From the NCBI GenBank assembly GCA_905147135.1, contig LR990058.1:12251349-12315348 (forward strand): 64,000 nucleotides of DNA, given 5' to 3'. The position numbers and the translations under genes were made by a program. The notes under the pieces are model-generated. The model was not told the DNA's origin and did no database searches. It saw nothing but the letters and a program-made list of their open reading frames with translations. Of the stretch, positions 52,701-64,000 are shown piece by piece. Each line of letters opens with the position of its first letter. Position 1 is the stretch's first letter. This DNA is from Blastobasis lacticolella. Taxonomy: Eukaryota; Arthropoda; Insecta; Lepidoptera; Blastobasidae.

Positions 52701-55700
52701 GCGATACTCTTAGTGTTGCTAATGTCTATAGGCAGTGGTGACCACTTTCCATCAGGTGGCCCGCTTGCCTGTTTGCCTACCGTATGATATATTAAAAAAA
52801 AAGATAGGTGCTTAGTGTAGATAGTGCGTGTAGGTATTTTCTTGCCACAAGACTACCAACCATTTCACTGTTATGTTCGACCCGCTTTCCTTGTTTACCC
52901 AAAGGGTCCTGGTTTATAGCAATGAATTTTTCGTTGAGAAACAGTTTCTCTCTTCGCTCTTTAGAGATTTTTTCAAGGTCTGTAGACATTATGAGGGGCG
53001 CCGCAAGTATAGCCCATACCATCAACTGCTTAGTTCCATCTTCATCCTCTGCCAAAGGAGAGCCGCCGATGAGCTGGAATACGAGCCACATACTTTGTTA
53101 ATGTTACTATTAACGCCACCAAATTCCTAATCTTCCCATCGGTTTCCTCCTTATCGTCTTCAGATTTTATACCTCATTATTTATACGTTATAATTATTAT
53201 TATCTATTATTAATAATAACTAAAATAATAAAAATTACATTAATTTGATAACATAAACAATTACAAAGTAGTAAGGCAAGATTTTACAGCCCTGCCTCCC
53301 TATCCTTCGCCCTGCTTGAGGCGACTTTAGTAGCCCAATGATCTTTCATATTTTATTTTATTTCCTATAAATTAGTCTGCGAAGAACATAGTACCGATGT
53401 TTTGCAAATGTAGGTTTATACATCTAGCGACATATGATCGTGAGGTACCTGTAGGTATTTGTTTGTTCAAAAAGTAAAATGACATGACTAACATTTAACA
53501 TTTTGGCTATGGAGTAGTAGTAGGTATAATATCTACTACCTACCTGATCCGGATCGTTGAATCCTCCGGGACCCGCTATATGCATAAATTCATTCTGGTG
53601 GACCCCAAACCAATTCACTATATACCAAAGGCTTATTGAATAGAGTTCCATGTCCCAAAAATTCCGCCAAATGTTGCAGTTTTTCGCTATACTCTCGTAG
53701 TCTACCTGCAATCCAATAAAGTAGGCTCCTAGTTGTGTTACGGGTAATAGTCATGGATAACAGAAACTGAAATACATCCATTTATATTCTATCGTGCCAG
53801 ATCGATCGGTAGGTATAATTTGTTGTATTTCATTGTACTAATAATTATTGTAAGAAATACGTTTTAATTTATGATTTAAAATAAAGGGTTTTTTGACGCA
53901 TACATCGACTAAAATTACTTGTACGGAACTAATATTACTTAATAAAATACAAGCAACGTAAGCAGAGTCCAATAACTGATGGTTACGTTTTTAGATATTT
54001 ACAGTCGTCAAGTTTACATCGTGTGTGGTGCCGCCACCTCAAAGAATAGCACCACCCCATCTCTTCCCGTGGGTGTCGTAAGAGGCGACTAAGGGACAAA
54101 TCCGAAAGGTGGGCAGCAGCATCTTTCTGGGTAGATTTACATCAACTGCACTGCGATCTCCAACCCGCCTGCCAAGCGTGGAGATTATGGCAATGACCTC
54201 CCCTTTCGTGGGAGAGGCCCGAAGTCCTGCAGTGGACTGTTATGGGCTGTGATGATGAAGTTTACGTCATCTTCTTCTTCGTGTAATCAATTTTTAAACA
54301 CCCTAGATCTGGCTTGCCCAGATTAATAATTTCCGAAGACTAACTAGCACTAGCCTTAAAATATATTTACCTTAATTCCTTTACTGTTCTGATAAGTCGG
54401 CCAACTACAAGAGTACAGCATTGGACGCCCAGTTTTGTTCAGATACGAACCGAAACGAGGATATTCTGAAATTTAGTATAGTTTCTTTAAGTATATGTTA
54501 TAAATACTTATCTGCGTATGAAATACTTTCAATTTCATAAATTTTTTTTATGTCATACGGCAGACAAACAGGCAATCGGGCCACCCGATTTAAAGTGGTC
54601 ACCGCCGCCTATGGACATCAGCAACACCAGGGGCGCTACCAATGCGTTTCCCGCCTCTAAAGATATCTAAATCCTCCCTCAGCTTGATTGATCCTATGTC
54701 ATAGTGCAAGGAAACACTGCAGGAACTATTAATGTTTGAAATTCTCGGTAAGTAGTAGGTAAGGTACTTTAGGGGACTGGGATATGGTAGCCGCCAATAT
54801 TGGAAAGCACAGATGTGGATGTGGAAAAGGATATACCCACCTGGCCGGGTGTTGTGATGTTCACCAATGCACAGGATAAACGCAACCAAGGCAATGGTCT
54901 GGATCCGATAGTGGGGATTGAAATCCGATACTGCGGATCCGGCATTGTCGCCTATTCAGATCTAGTACCTACCAGATATGGTAGGATAACGACGGATCCG
55001 GTAATTACAAGAAACTTTGTGTACTAAAAAAGTTTTTAGTATTAACGATAGTAAATAAAATAACTATCGTTCTAAAGGATCCTACAGGATCAGGGACTGT
55101 CGGCGCAGGAGCCACCCGCGCTCGCGCCCTCCGCAAAGATATTGGAATGTTAGCGACCTTCATGGTTATAGACTGGCAATAAGTTCGCTAAGTTTCCAAT
55201 CTCTTTGACCCTCCGTGCAACGTCGTGTGGAACCTCACGAGTCGCCATAGGTCGACAACTTAACTGGTATATCGCCTGCAAATCGGGGGGCAAAGTGGAT
55301 GACGTCATGTGACGTTTCCGGGCTGAGCGCGGGGCCGCCGGCCGGCCGGACTGGTTATGCACGACTCGGCTCGGTTTGCCAAAGATAAATCCTGAGATGG
55401 AGGCTCAAAAATGTTCGCTAAAACAGATAGACCGACGATCTGGTCGCCGATACCTGGATGAAAAATTGCGGCTGGATGCGGACGGCACAGAACCGGCCTT
55501 TATGAAGATCTCTGGGAGAGGCCTTTGCCCAGCAGTGAAATATCTCAATTCAGTAAAAAAATCGGTTAAGTCACTTAAATGTTACAGATATACATACACA
55601 ACTGGCACTGCTTATTTCTAGAAAGAAAACTTTACATGTTTTGCACCGAATTAAAAATCGAGGTTTAGTTTTACAATTTGCCATTGGCAATATCGGGATA

Positions 55701-58700
55701 TAATATTTTGGAACAAGTTCGAGCATAATCTCGTGTGCCTTCTTTTTCCGAGGAACGTCATCGAGTGACGTTCCGCGGAAGAAAATGCACACTGCTCCGC
55801 GCTCCGCAACCTCGCGTTCATTCCCGAAAAATCACCCTCCCACCTACTACACTTTCCGCAGGCGATATACCAGTTAAGTTGTCCACCTGTAGCGCAGCTC
55901 TGTTTGCTAAAAATAGTTCTAACAAGCTCCTAATTTGATTTCGTTGCGATTTTTTGCATTCAGAATATTTTATTTCAGAGCAATTTCATGTTAACAGTGC
56001 AATCGAAAAAAGGTAAACAAAAAAAACTAAATTAATAATTATGAAAACCCGAAAGAGGACTTAAATAATTTTTAAATCCCTAGTCAGGAATGATATCTGG
56101 TAAATGATGCGGGGTGGGGGGGCATAATGGGTGACGTCATATGACGTTTCGGACTTTCGGGGCTGAGCACGGGAGCGCGGGGCAGGGAGTTCAAGTGACG
56201 TTTCTAAGTGCACTCGCGGACTCCGCACAGCGCGGTTGGTTATTTTGTTACGGCGGCTCGTAGCAACGCACACGAGGTTAATTTAGCGAAGATAAATCCT
56301 GAGATGAACGCTGCAGATAGAGTACTGAAAATGTTTGCTAAAAATATGACTAGACTAGTTCCTAGATACCTACAAGATCCCTTTCATGCTCAAGCACACC
56401 ATGACATCGCAACTGTACTGTCTGCCCACCCAATAGAAGTAGGTTTCCAAAAGGCTTCATTAGGCCTATCAAAAAGAAAGCTGTTCATTGAGCAACCTAA
56501 CATTGTTTTTGGAGATGGAAATATCTAAATTCAATACAATATTCGGTTAAGTCACAACAGGCACTGCTTATTTTTAAAAAGAAATCTTCACTTATTTGCA
56601 CCTAATTAAACATCGAGTATTAGTTTTACAATATGCCATCAGCAAACAAACAATAGGTTTCTCCTCTCGGGATATACCTACCTAATGTCTTTAAACAAGT
56701 TCGGGCATAACCTCGTATGCATTATTTTTCCGAGGAACCTCATCAAGTGACATTTCGCAGAAGAAAATGCTCACTGCTCCGCACGCCGCACCCCCTTTCT
56801 CATCATCGAAAAATCACCCTCCCACCTACCTCACCTACCGCAGGCGACATACCAGTTAATGCGCTGACTTTCATTTGACCAAATTCAGAAGCAACAAGCG
56901 TAAGAGCAAATCAAAGTTAAATGTATTGCTCATAGAGTAAGGTCCATTTTTGTACCACTTATATTATGTTACGTGTAGCTCCACTTTTCAGAAGCCGTAA
57001 TATAAAAATGGACCTTAAATATATATTTTTAATATCTATTTAAATTCTACTTTGATTTGCTTTCACGCTTTTTGAACCCTTACTCTAGCCTTGAAGGCGT
57101 CCAGATTATATTGATCAGGTCAGGACTCGCAGGCAACGCGGTCCACTCCTTAGCCGTCATAAAAGTCGAGCCATAGTGGCTCGTGCGGATAGCTGGAAGA
57201 TCCACGACATAAGGATGAAGCGCTCGGCCGAATCGCATCTTCCGATCGCGGAATGAGGTCGTGCAGCTGTTTCGCACACTCTCCGAAAGTAACGTGTAAA
57301 AGACCGACAGCCGCGCAACCCTACGCCGATACTCGAAGCTCTGCAGCCTAGCTTTAATCAAAGATAGTACATACCGGTATCAAATTTCCTAGGATCCATG
57401 TAACAGCCATCAATTTTGATGTAGTCCACGCCCCACTCGGCGAAGGTTTGGGCGTCGAGTTCACCGAACTCGGCGATACCAGGGTATCCCGCACAAGTTT
57501 TTGTGCCTATATCTTGATAAATGCCGAACTTTAGACCTTTTCCGTGCACCTGTAACCGAAGCAAATTTCATTTTCTAATTAGAATTCGTGCTTTTAGTAC
57601 GAAAATTTTACACAACTCGAGTTTTATATTTTACGCTTAAGCGACTCCGATGCAATCAAATCCATATCGCGATCAAAATGGGATGGAATGGAACCTTGTT
57701 CAAAAAAAAGGATCTTCCAGCTAAACTTACGAGCCGCTTTGATGAAACCTTTATAATGCGTACGAGTAAGAAATGGAACACGTTGCCAGCGGGTGAGTTC
57801 CCTGATCATACCACCAGGTGAGATAGCGGTCAAATGCCTAGCTAGACAAAGCCTCGCAGTCCCGTTTAGCCTGCGTATCTTACACCTTCCATACGACTCC
57901 GCGATTGATAACCTCCATGACTGATACGTGAATCATATATTTAAAAAAAAGTGTATTCACGTAATCAGCCAAGGCCTTGATTCCGCTGGGGAAACGTTCA
58001 GGGTCGGGCTGCAGACGGTTGTCGGAGCTCCGGTTCCTCGCCATCCAGCAGTCGTCGATGATCACGTACTGGTAACCAGCCGCCAGGTAGCCATCGGCCA
58101 CCATCGCGTCGGCCGTCCTCTTGATCAAGTTCTCACTGGCGCCAAAATTATTTATAAGTTAGGTGCTTATATCTTTGTTACTTACGAGTGGGGACCATGT
58201 ACTGGTAATCGTAGCGTAAGACGGCCCCCACAAGATGGATAGACGACTTCGTAAAGGTTGTAAGGAACCGATGGAAGGAAGAGGCACAGAGTCGTCGATC
58301 AGTGTGGAAGGCGTGGAGAGAGGCCTATGTTCAGCAGGTGGACGTCTAGACATAATTTATCCAAGGGCCACAACAGCCCACTACATTTATAATATTTCGA
58401 TGTCTTATGACCGATGAAACCGAAATTTCCGTCGGATGGAATCAGATGATTTTGGGTGGAGACTGGAGCCCTAGACCCTAGGGGCTAGCACTCCGCCCCC
58501 TCCTCCCCTGGAATCGCTACTAACTGTACTTTTTATTAAATTATTTTTAATGCCTTATATTTCACCTTATACAAGTCTTAGGGAAATGCTTGCAGTCGAT
58601 ATTGCATCCGAAGCCAAGCCCAGTCATCCAGCCCATGGGCGGCGTCCGCGCCAGCCCGTTGTCCAGCGCGCGCGCCGCCGCCAGCACCGCCAGCGCCGTC

Positions 58701-58717
58701 ACGCACCGCAGCAACAT
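49785..58717 (-). CDS. GH27 family gene A2: alpha-N-acetylgalactosaminidase-like glycosidase, second copy
   Basis: Unit II counterpart of A1, also 428 aa. Coding exons: 58566-58717, 57961-58135, 57375-57549, 54371-54465, 53544-53705, 52861-53073, 51830-51958, 50870-50948, 49785-49891. Catalytic residues match A1. Differences include E to Q and K to A in exon 3 ([15 protein letters not shown]), R to G in exon 4, three changes in exon 5 (RNFWDMEL and LWYIVN), several in exon 8 ([10 protein letters not shown]), and three in exon 9 (AKMYLFTP). Exons 1, 2, 6 and 7 encode the same residues as A1. The same 10-bp duplication truncates exon 9. This copy is shorter than A1 because its intron 8 lacks the RTE insertion; the empty target is at 50000-50010. 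Confidence 0.9.
50093..50472. mobile_element. Foldback DNA element in intron 8 of A2
   Basis: Unit II copy of 21726-22112, with the same terminal inverted repeats. Confidence 0.75.
50613..50696 (-). repeat. tRNA-like SINE head in intron 8 of A2
   Basis: Better preserved copy of 22255-22346, with box B GGTTCGATTCC intact. Confidence 0.6.
52007..52251 (+). repeat. tRNA-derived SINE fragment in intron 6 of A2
   Basis: Unit II copy of 23706-23950. Confidence 0.75.
55251..55886. mobile_element. Non-autonomous DNA element with 29-bp terminal inverted repeats, intron 3 of A2
   Basis: Unit II copy of 26978-27589, with both ends preserved. Confidence 0.7.
58205..58350 (+). repeat. Non-LTR retrotransposon 3' tail, least decayed copy
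   Basis: The plus frame reads [20 protein letters not shown] and on through [11 protein letters not shown] to a stop, a typical RT C terminus. It lies in intron 1 of A2 and retains bases deleted in the other two copies. Confidence 0.65.
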
Positions 58718-60136
58718 TTTGGAGGAAGCTAGCACATTTAACTGGTATTGCAAACGTCCATAGGCTGCGATGACTGCTTACCATCAGGCAGGCCGCAATC
58801 TTGTTTGCCACCTTAGTAATAAGTATAAAAAATGCTGCGGAATCTACACCAGTAGATATTGAGCGTTCTTTAAACTGTGTTATTAGTTAGTTTTATCCAT
58901 AGAAAAAGTGTTCTGTGGTTTTATCATTACTTGCTGTAGCGTCAAGTTAACACTTTGGCATGCCATTCGATTTTTTGAAATACCTAAGTTTCTAGGTAGG
59001 TTGGTACTAATTACGAGTAAATTTCTTAATGCTTGATTCATTATATTCTTTATCATATATTATTAAATAAAACGGTTTTGAAGACTTACCTATTTGTTTC
59101 CAAATGCGTCGTAAATGAAGTACAACGTGTCAGTACTTGATATTTATACAAAAAGTTAAAAATTCTTTGTCTTATATGTAAGTATTTATGATATGTAGGG
59201 CAATTAAAATTACATACTTACCAAAGTTATGTCATAATTTGCAGGGCAACAAAATTCCTTGCTCTATCGGTTTGCATAACTTTCAACACGTGCAGCCTGT
59301 AGGTGAACTATTCGCAGAGGCCTGACAGCGACCTGCGAATTCAGGTTGCTGATTGGTTAGCAACTTATCATCACGAAAGCGTATAAAAGTTATACAGTTG
59401 CGCTCACGCAACCCCAACAGAGCGCTGGGACTCTCCGGTGCTGCACCACTAAATACAGCTGCCATGCAGCTAAGTAGCCAGTTTTAATTCATTTTCAGCT
59501 TTACCTATTTAATAAATGGGTTAATATAATTGTTAACAATTAATATGGAATGTGATGCGTTCTGAAATAAATTATTAAGTAGGAAGGGACATACTTAAAT
59601 ATTTCTTGATTTTTAACTTACTGCGCTGGCTCAGCGACCCAAAGAGCATCTTAGCCTCTGACACCAAAAGACGCCACTCATGCCGATCCGGAACGGTTTC
59701 CTTCCATCACGGCCTTTGAAGCTCTTACAGGTCCTTCTGATTTATAACTAGGGCTCTATAGAGCCCAACCACCTACCTACAATTTTGAACCGTACTTAAT
59801 TTATCTACTTATTGGCCATTAGATAGTAGGTACCCAGTTACATTATGCCTTTAAACAAGTAACTCTTGTGGGTTAATAAATAAATTTAAGAGGACGACCC
59901 AGAAAAACATTCACTGATCAGTGAATTCTTCAGATTCAGTAATGTTCTCAAAAAAGATGGTTCCGAAGTGGTAAGAATAAAAGGAGATGTATGAAAAGAG
60001 TTGCGGATATATGCGAGGCTAGGAAGTTGTGTCAGGCCAGAGCAAAGTGGCGGTTCATAGTCTCTGCCTACCCCACCTGTGGGACGCAGGCGTGAGCTTT
60101 ATGTATGTATGTAATAAATAAATACGTATTACCTAA

Positions 60137-61433
60137 AGCCATATACATAAAGTTAATTTCATTTCTAGAAAAAAATAGCATTCTAAATAGTAATCAATAT
60201 GGATTTCAAAAAGGTAAAAATACCACCTCAGCTATTTTTAAGATTTTAAAACAAATATGGGAAGACTTAAACAACAATAAGAAATATTGCGCTGGCTTGT
60301 TCATAGATATGTCAAAAGCGTTTGACTGTGTCCAACACGACATACTACTAAGGCAGTTAGATCATATAGGCATTAGAGGTAATGTATATCAACTACTTAG
60401 CTCTTATCTTATAAATAGGGAACAGAACACAGTAATTGAATTTTATAATAAAGATACCAAAACTATAGAACTTGTTCATTCAAAAAGTGATAAAGTCAGA
60501 CAAGGTGTTCCCCAAGGTAGCATATTGGGCCCTCTTTTATTCCTAATTTATGTTAATGAACTACCTTCTCTTGTAGACCATATATGTGTCATGTTTGCAG
60601 ATGACGCGACCATCTTTATATCGCACGATACTGATAATGAACTTTCGAATGAAATAAATAACACACTGGATATAGTGAAAAACTGGCTTATTTCTATCAA
60701 CCTTAACATAAATCTAGATAAAACTAAAATAGTACAATTCAAAAACAAGAAAACACCGCATAAACTAACAATCATAAACTCAGGACAAGTCATTCAAGAC
60801 GTAAATGAAACAAAGTTTTTGGGCGTAACTATCGACACCCATCTAAACTGGAAGGCTCATACTGAAAATTTAATCAAGAAACTCTCTAGCTTCTGTTACG
60901 CTCTATCCATTCTATCTGTCATTACATCTAAATCTATAGCTATAAATGCCTATTACGGTTATGTTTATCCTCATTTAAGTTACGGTATCATTTTCTGGGG
61001 CAACTCTGTAAATGTTCAATCAATTTTTGTAGCTCAAAAAAGGTGTTTAAGGAATATATTTAAAATAAGCCAAATGGAAACATTGCGTAACAAATTTAAA
61101 GAAAATAATATACTCACTGTAACTGGTATTTATATCCTAGAAATAAGTCTATTTGTGAAGTCAAACCACAACACATTCCTAAAAAATACCAGCAGATTAC
61201 TCAGACCGAATTATGAACATAATATAGTTATACCCCAAACTAATAATAATTTATTCCTTAAAAGCACATACGTGAGTGGTATTAAAATATTTAATCATTT
61301 ACCTTATGAAATAAAAAAGTTGGATGGTAACAAATTTAAATTAACACTTAAAGATTGGCTGTTACAGAAGTCGTTCTACAGTCTATCTGAATTCTATAAT
61401 TATAGAAATACTACCTACATTGTTAATTTCTAA
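60137..61433 (+). CDS. Reverse transcriptase ORF of the CR1/Jockey-type element (truncated)
   Basis: About 432 codons. RT motifs: LNSNQYGFQKGKNTTSAI, GLFIDMSKAFDCVQHDIL, RQGVPQGSILGPLLFLIYVN, catalytic FADD in CVMFADDATIF, then LNINLDKTKIVQF and FLGVTIDTHLNWKAHTE. The nominal start ATG at 60105 lies in flanking array DNA, so the element has no start of its own here. It lacks the endonuclease and ORF1. The frame is undisturbed, suggesting a recent insertion. Confidence 0.95.
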
Positions 61434-61656
61434 AAATGTTTAGGCTTTGTTTTTAGATTTAGATTATTATTATGTTAAAAATTTTTACCTACTTTTTAAA
61501 GTGTTAAAATGACAGCTACTTGTCTGTTTTAGCTTATTTATAATATGTACTATACCTAGAATATTGTACGCCCGAAATGGGCAACACTTAATAAGAAATT
61601 ATTGTAAGTGTCATACAATTAAAGATTTCTATTTCTATTTCTATATTTCTATTTCT
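60137..61656 (+). mobile_element. 5'-truncated CR1/Jockey-type non-LTR retrotransposon in the rightmost array copy
   Basis: Interrupts sequence continuous in the other copies at about 1880 and 31819 (ACCTAATAGCTGACTG). It ends in a (TTTCTA)n tail at about 61625-61656 that joins CTAATTGCTGACTG. The target duplication is very short (about CTAA) or none. Absent from the other two copies. Confidence 0.9.
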
Positions 61657-61921
61657 AATTGCTGACTGTGCGGTGTTTCCGGGTGATAGGTAGGCCCACT
61701 GAAAACCAGCGTTGTGGTACGCGTCAAGCGGCCACAACATTATGCTGAGGGGGTCCAGTTGCACTGGAAGCCGCGACACGGAGTTTGAACAATGCCACTG
61801 GGAATAGTTAACTGTAGGTAGGTACATTTATTATCGTTATTCTTTTTTTATTTTATATTCTCTAACATAATTTTTATTTTGTTCTGTACGCTTATTTCCT
61901 TGTTTTTTTTTTGTTGTACCT

Positions 61922-62338
61922 AATGAGGAGTTTTCCAGTAGGTATTGATAGTTGGTTTAAAAAAGCATCAATAGATGGCGCCCCTACAATTTTGGTAATC
62001 TTTTTATAATCTGTATGATGGTGGCAGTGATTTCATGCAGCCAACTAATACTAAACTTAAAACTAAAATGTTTATTAATATAAACATAACTGTCAAAGGT
62101 TGAACGAAGTGTAAAAATAAATATTTATAGAAGTTGGCACTATGTTCATTATTATTACAACCTCTAAAATGGTTAAAAACTATTGACAAATACAATATTA
62201 TCCAATACAACGTACCCAGTGTTTATATCCTGTTTGCTAAGAACCTATTTCAAGCGAATATAAATTACCAAAATTGTCGGGGCGCCATCTAGTGAGTGGT
62301 TAGGAATGCTTTAGATACCTACTGGAAAACTGCTCATT
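61922..62338. mobile_element. Foldback DNA element just outside the right end of the array
   Basis: Same family as 21726-22112 but with different flanking DNA on both sides, so probably an independent insertion rather than array sequence. Confidence 0.7.
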
Positions 62339-63541
62339 GTCGTGTCGTGGTGTCTACGTGTAATAAATGTTTTCTTTCTTTCTTTCAATTTAGATTTTCG
62401 ACAATGCCTGGGGTAAATGCGTTATTGTATGGAGATAACGACACGACGAGGAGTGCGAGGCGCAGACCAGTCAGATAGAGTGACGGTTCAAAGAAGACGG
62501 GCAGGTCGGACTGGATGAGCTCGATGGAGGAAACCTAAAATCTATGCCTAGCAGTAGGTACTTACATTACATAGTATAAAACATAGTCGCTTATTTAATT
62601 CTCGCGGTCTGTATGTTTAGATTTTTAATAGGTACTATGCAACAGATTTTGATCCGGTTTCCACCATCACCATCAGTTAGAAAATGTTTATCTAAAGGTT
62701 TAAATGTATGACCGCCCTCGTCCCCGTAGTGTTCCACAACTGGAAACCTTAAACTTAATCAAATAGCTTAAATAACTTGCGTTGCAAGCACGGGTTGATT
62801 CATTCAACGGTTTGGAATTTGGATTTTCCTTTCTCCAAAGTCAACATTAGCCTTAAGCTCAATCCACACCGGAGTGGCAGCACTGCGGCCGGAAGTTTCA
62901 CTGTCACGCCAATTTAAGCTTTATCTCTATTGTATTTCAAGCGTGGCAAGCAGTTCCAAAGTACTCTGTGCCGACCGCTGCCAGGCCACTCCATCATAGA
63001 AAATGGTACCGCCATCTAGTTTTGTCCAAGGGAACTGGTAGTGGAGACACGCACGCTCCGTCATACGTGGATTATTTACTTAATTTGCCATCGAAACAAA
63101 CATAATAGATAACGTTAATTTTATGGAATTAAACCATGAATAAATATAGACATTTTCGTTAAAAAGGTTAATAAAGAAGTATATTGAAACCTAAATAAGA
63201 TCTATATGAAATATCCGTTTCAATGCGTTCGATTCTGTGCGCCGCCTGCGTTGAAGGAAACGTTAGCAAACAAACGTAAACAAAGGACATTCGCGAGCGA
63301 ATGTGTGACGTTAATTTGAAAATCTAATAAAAACAAAAGAATAAAAATCGAAAATGTAAACGGAAACTTTATTTGAACTTTAGTATAGTGTTAGGGCCAC
63401 CTGCTTGTGCTGCAAATAAGAAAAGTGCTTGGGAATCTAAAAATAAAAGTGATATCGCCCACAGGAAACTCCACAGGAAATGGTTTGCTCCACTCTGCGG
63501 TTTCGAATACTAAACTCGCTCAGTATCATACTGTAAAGGCA
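62339..63541. other. Flank outside the array, no recognised gene
   Basis: Contains a probable LINE tail fragment (62395-62560; GGTCGGACTGGATGAGCTCG, then CCTAGCAGTAGG) and a partly self-complementary repeat near 62870-62995 (GGAGTGGCAGC and GGCCACTCC). The remainder is AT-rich. Sequence around 63230-63330 could be the 5' region of the next gene. Confidence 0.45.
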
Positions 63542-63603
63542 ATGGGTACGACGTATAGGGAGTTATACAAATTACACGACTTGATACAAAGTGGCGATGT
63601 AAG
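63542..63603 (+). CDS. Possible first coding exon of an unrecognised plus-strand gene
   Basis: From the ATG at 63542: 20 codons plus two bases (MGTTYRELYKLHDLIQSGDV), ending at a good donor AAG|GTATGTG. The frame is open but without ATG upstream to 63407. I do not recognise the product. The remaining exons would lie right of the window. Confidence 0.35.
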
Positions 63604-64000
63604 GTATGTGTCTATAAAACATCATAGTTTTAAATATTAGATAAGTATCTAGTTCAACAGTAGATCTTGGGGTTCGAGAGCACTCCTCACTTATTATCGT
63701 ACTTCTCATCTCCTAAGTAGTAAAAGCTTTCTAAAGTTTTGTTAATTATGCCGGTATTAAATTGATTTACCTACTTGAACTTACCTACTCAACTATAATA
63801 TAAGTTCTTATCAGAAATACAGAAGGTGAAATTTTTTTATCAATATTGCTTTACTTATTAACCACTAGATACAACTAGACTAAATACTAGATATATTCAT
63901 AATATGATTATTAGATTACCATCTCATTTGTCATTGCAGCCGCAGATTCTCCTCTAGAATTTCATCACTTTTAATTCAACTTTATGCTTACTACTGAATT
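63604..64000. other. Right end of the window, probable intron
   Basis: AT-rich, with no feature seen; consistent with an intron following 63542-63603 if that exon is real. Confidence 0.4.

Noticed and set aside
60105..60136. N terminus of the RT protein at 60105-60136
   Set aside because: These codons lie in array DNA also present around 1850-1880, outside the element.
1..64000. CRISPR array, bacterial operons or integrated phage
   Set aside because: No regularly spaced short repeats or prokaryotic gene organisation; the sequence is eukaryotic with spliced genes.

Overview
This is animal, almost certainly lepidopteran, nuclear DNA: AT-rich, split genes with GT-AG introns, and many non-LTR retrotransposon tails ending in GATGATGATGA, tRNA-derived SINEs and foldback DNA elements of kinds typical of moths and butterflies. 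Many nominal open frames start at TTG, CTG, GTG or ATT and are chance frames. The real host genes were reassembled from exons.

The core of the window is a tandem array of glycoside hydrolase family 27 genes (alpha-galactosidase / alpha-N-acetylgalactosaminidase family), all on the minus strand, in two alternating paralogous types, A and B. From right to left: A2 (58717 to 49785), B2 (46125 to 33630), A1 (30398 to 19264), B1 (16329 to 3691), and exon 1 of a further copy, A0 (459 to 308), whose remainder lies off the left edge. A and B each have nine coding exons with the same intron phases (2,0,1,0,0,0,0,1). The repeat unit is about 30 kb and carries one B and one A: unit I is about 2,040-31,980, unit II about 31,980-61,820, and the last part of unit 0 is 1-2,040. 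The offset between units starts at exactly 29,939 and drifts through indels. Bases 1-7,840 and 29,940-37,780 are almost identical; further right the units differ by more substitutions and indels.

Type A keeps the main GH27 catalytic residues (D78/D79, K154, D156, D217; S188 and T191 at the specificity positions) and is probably a secreted or lysosomal alpha-N-acetylgalactosaminidase-like enzyme. Its C terminus is cut short in both copies by a 10-bp tandem duplication in the last exon. Type B has lost much of the substrate-binding site (DD to HD, KxDGC to DxDIC, NDPD to NDAG) and looks like a pseudoenzyme or a protein of changed specificity. It has an acidic, tyrosine- and proline-rich C-terminal tail with a PPPY motif, and its exon 7 lacks a normal in-phase splice donor. 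The B promoter holds an approximately 128-bp hairpin with two CRE palindromes.

Introns and intergenic DNA are mostly transposon remains. Most insertions are shared by both units and so predate the duplication. Exceptions are a 5'-truncated RTE-type element at 19490-21639 (unit I only; unit II keeps the empty site) and a CR1/Jockey-type element at 60137-61656 (rightmost copy only). The array ends near 61,820. Beyond it lie a foldback element, ordinary repeats and a possible first exon of a plus-strand gene at 63542-63603.
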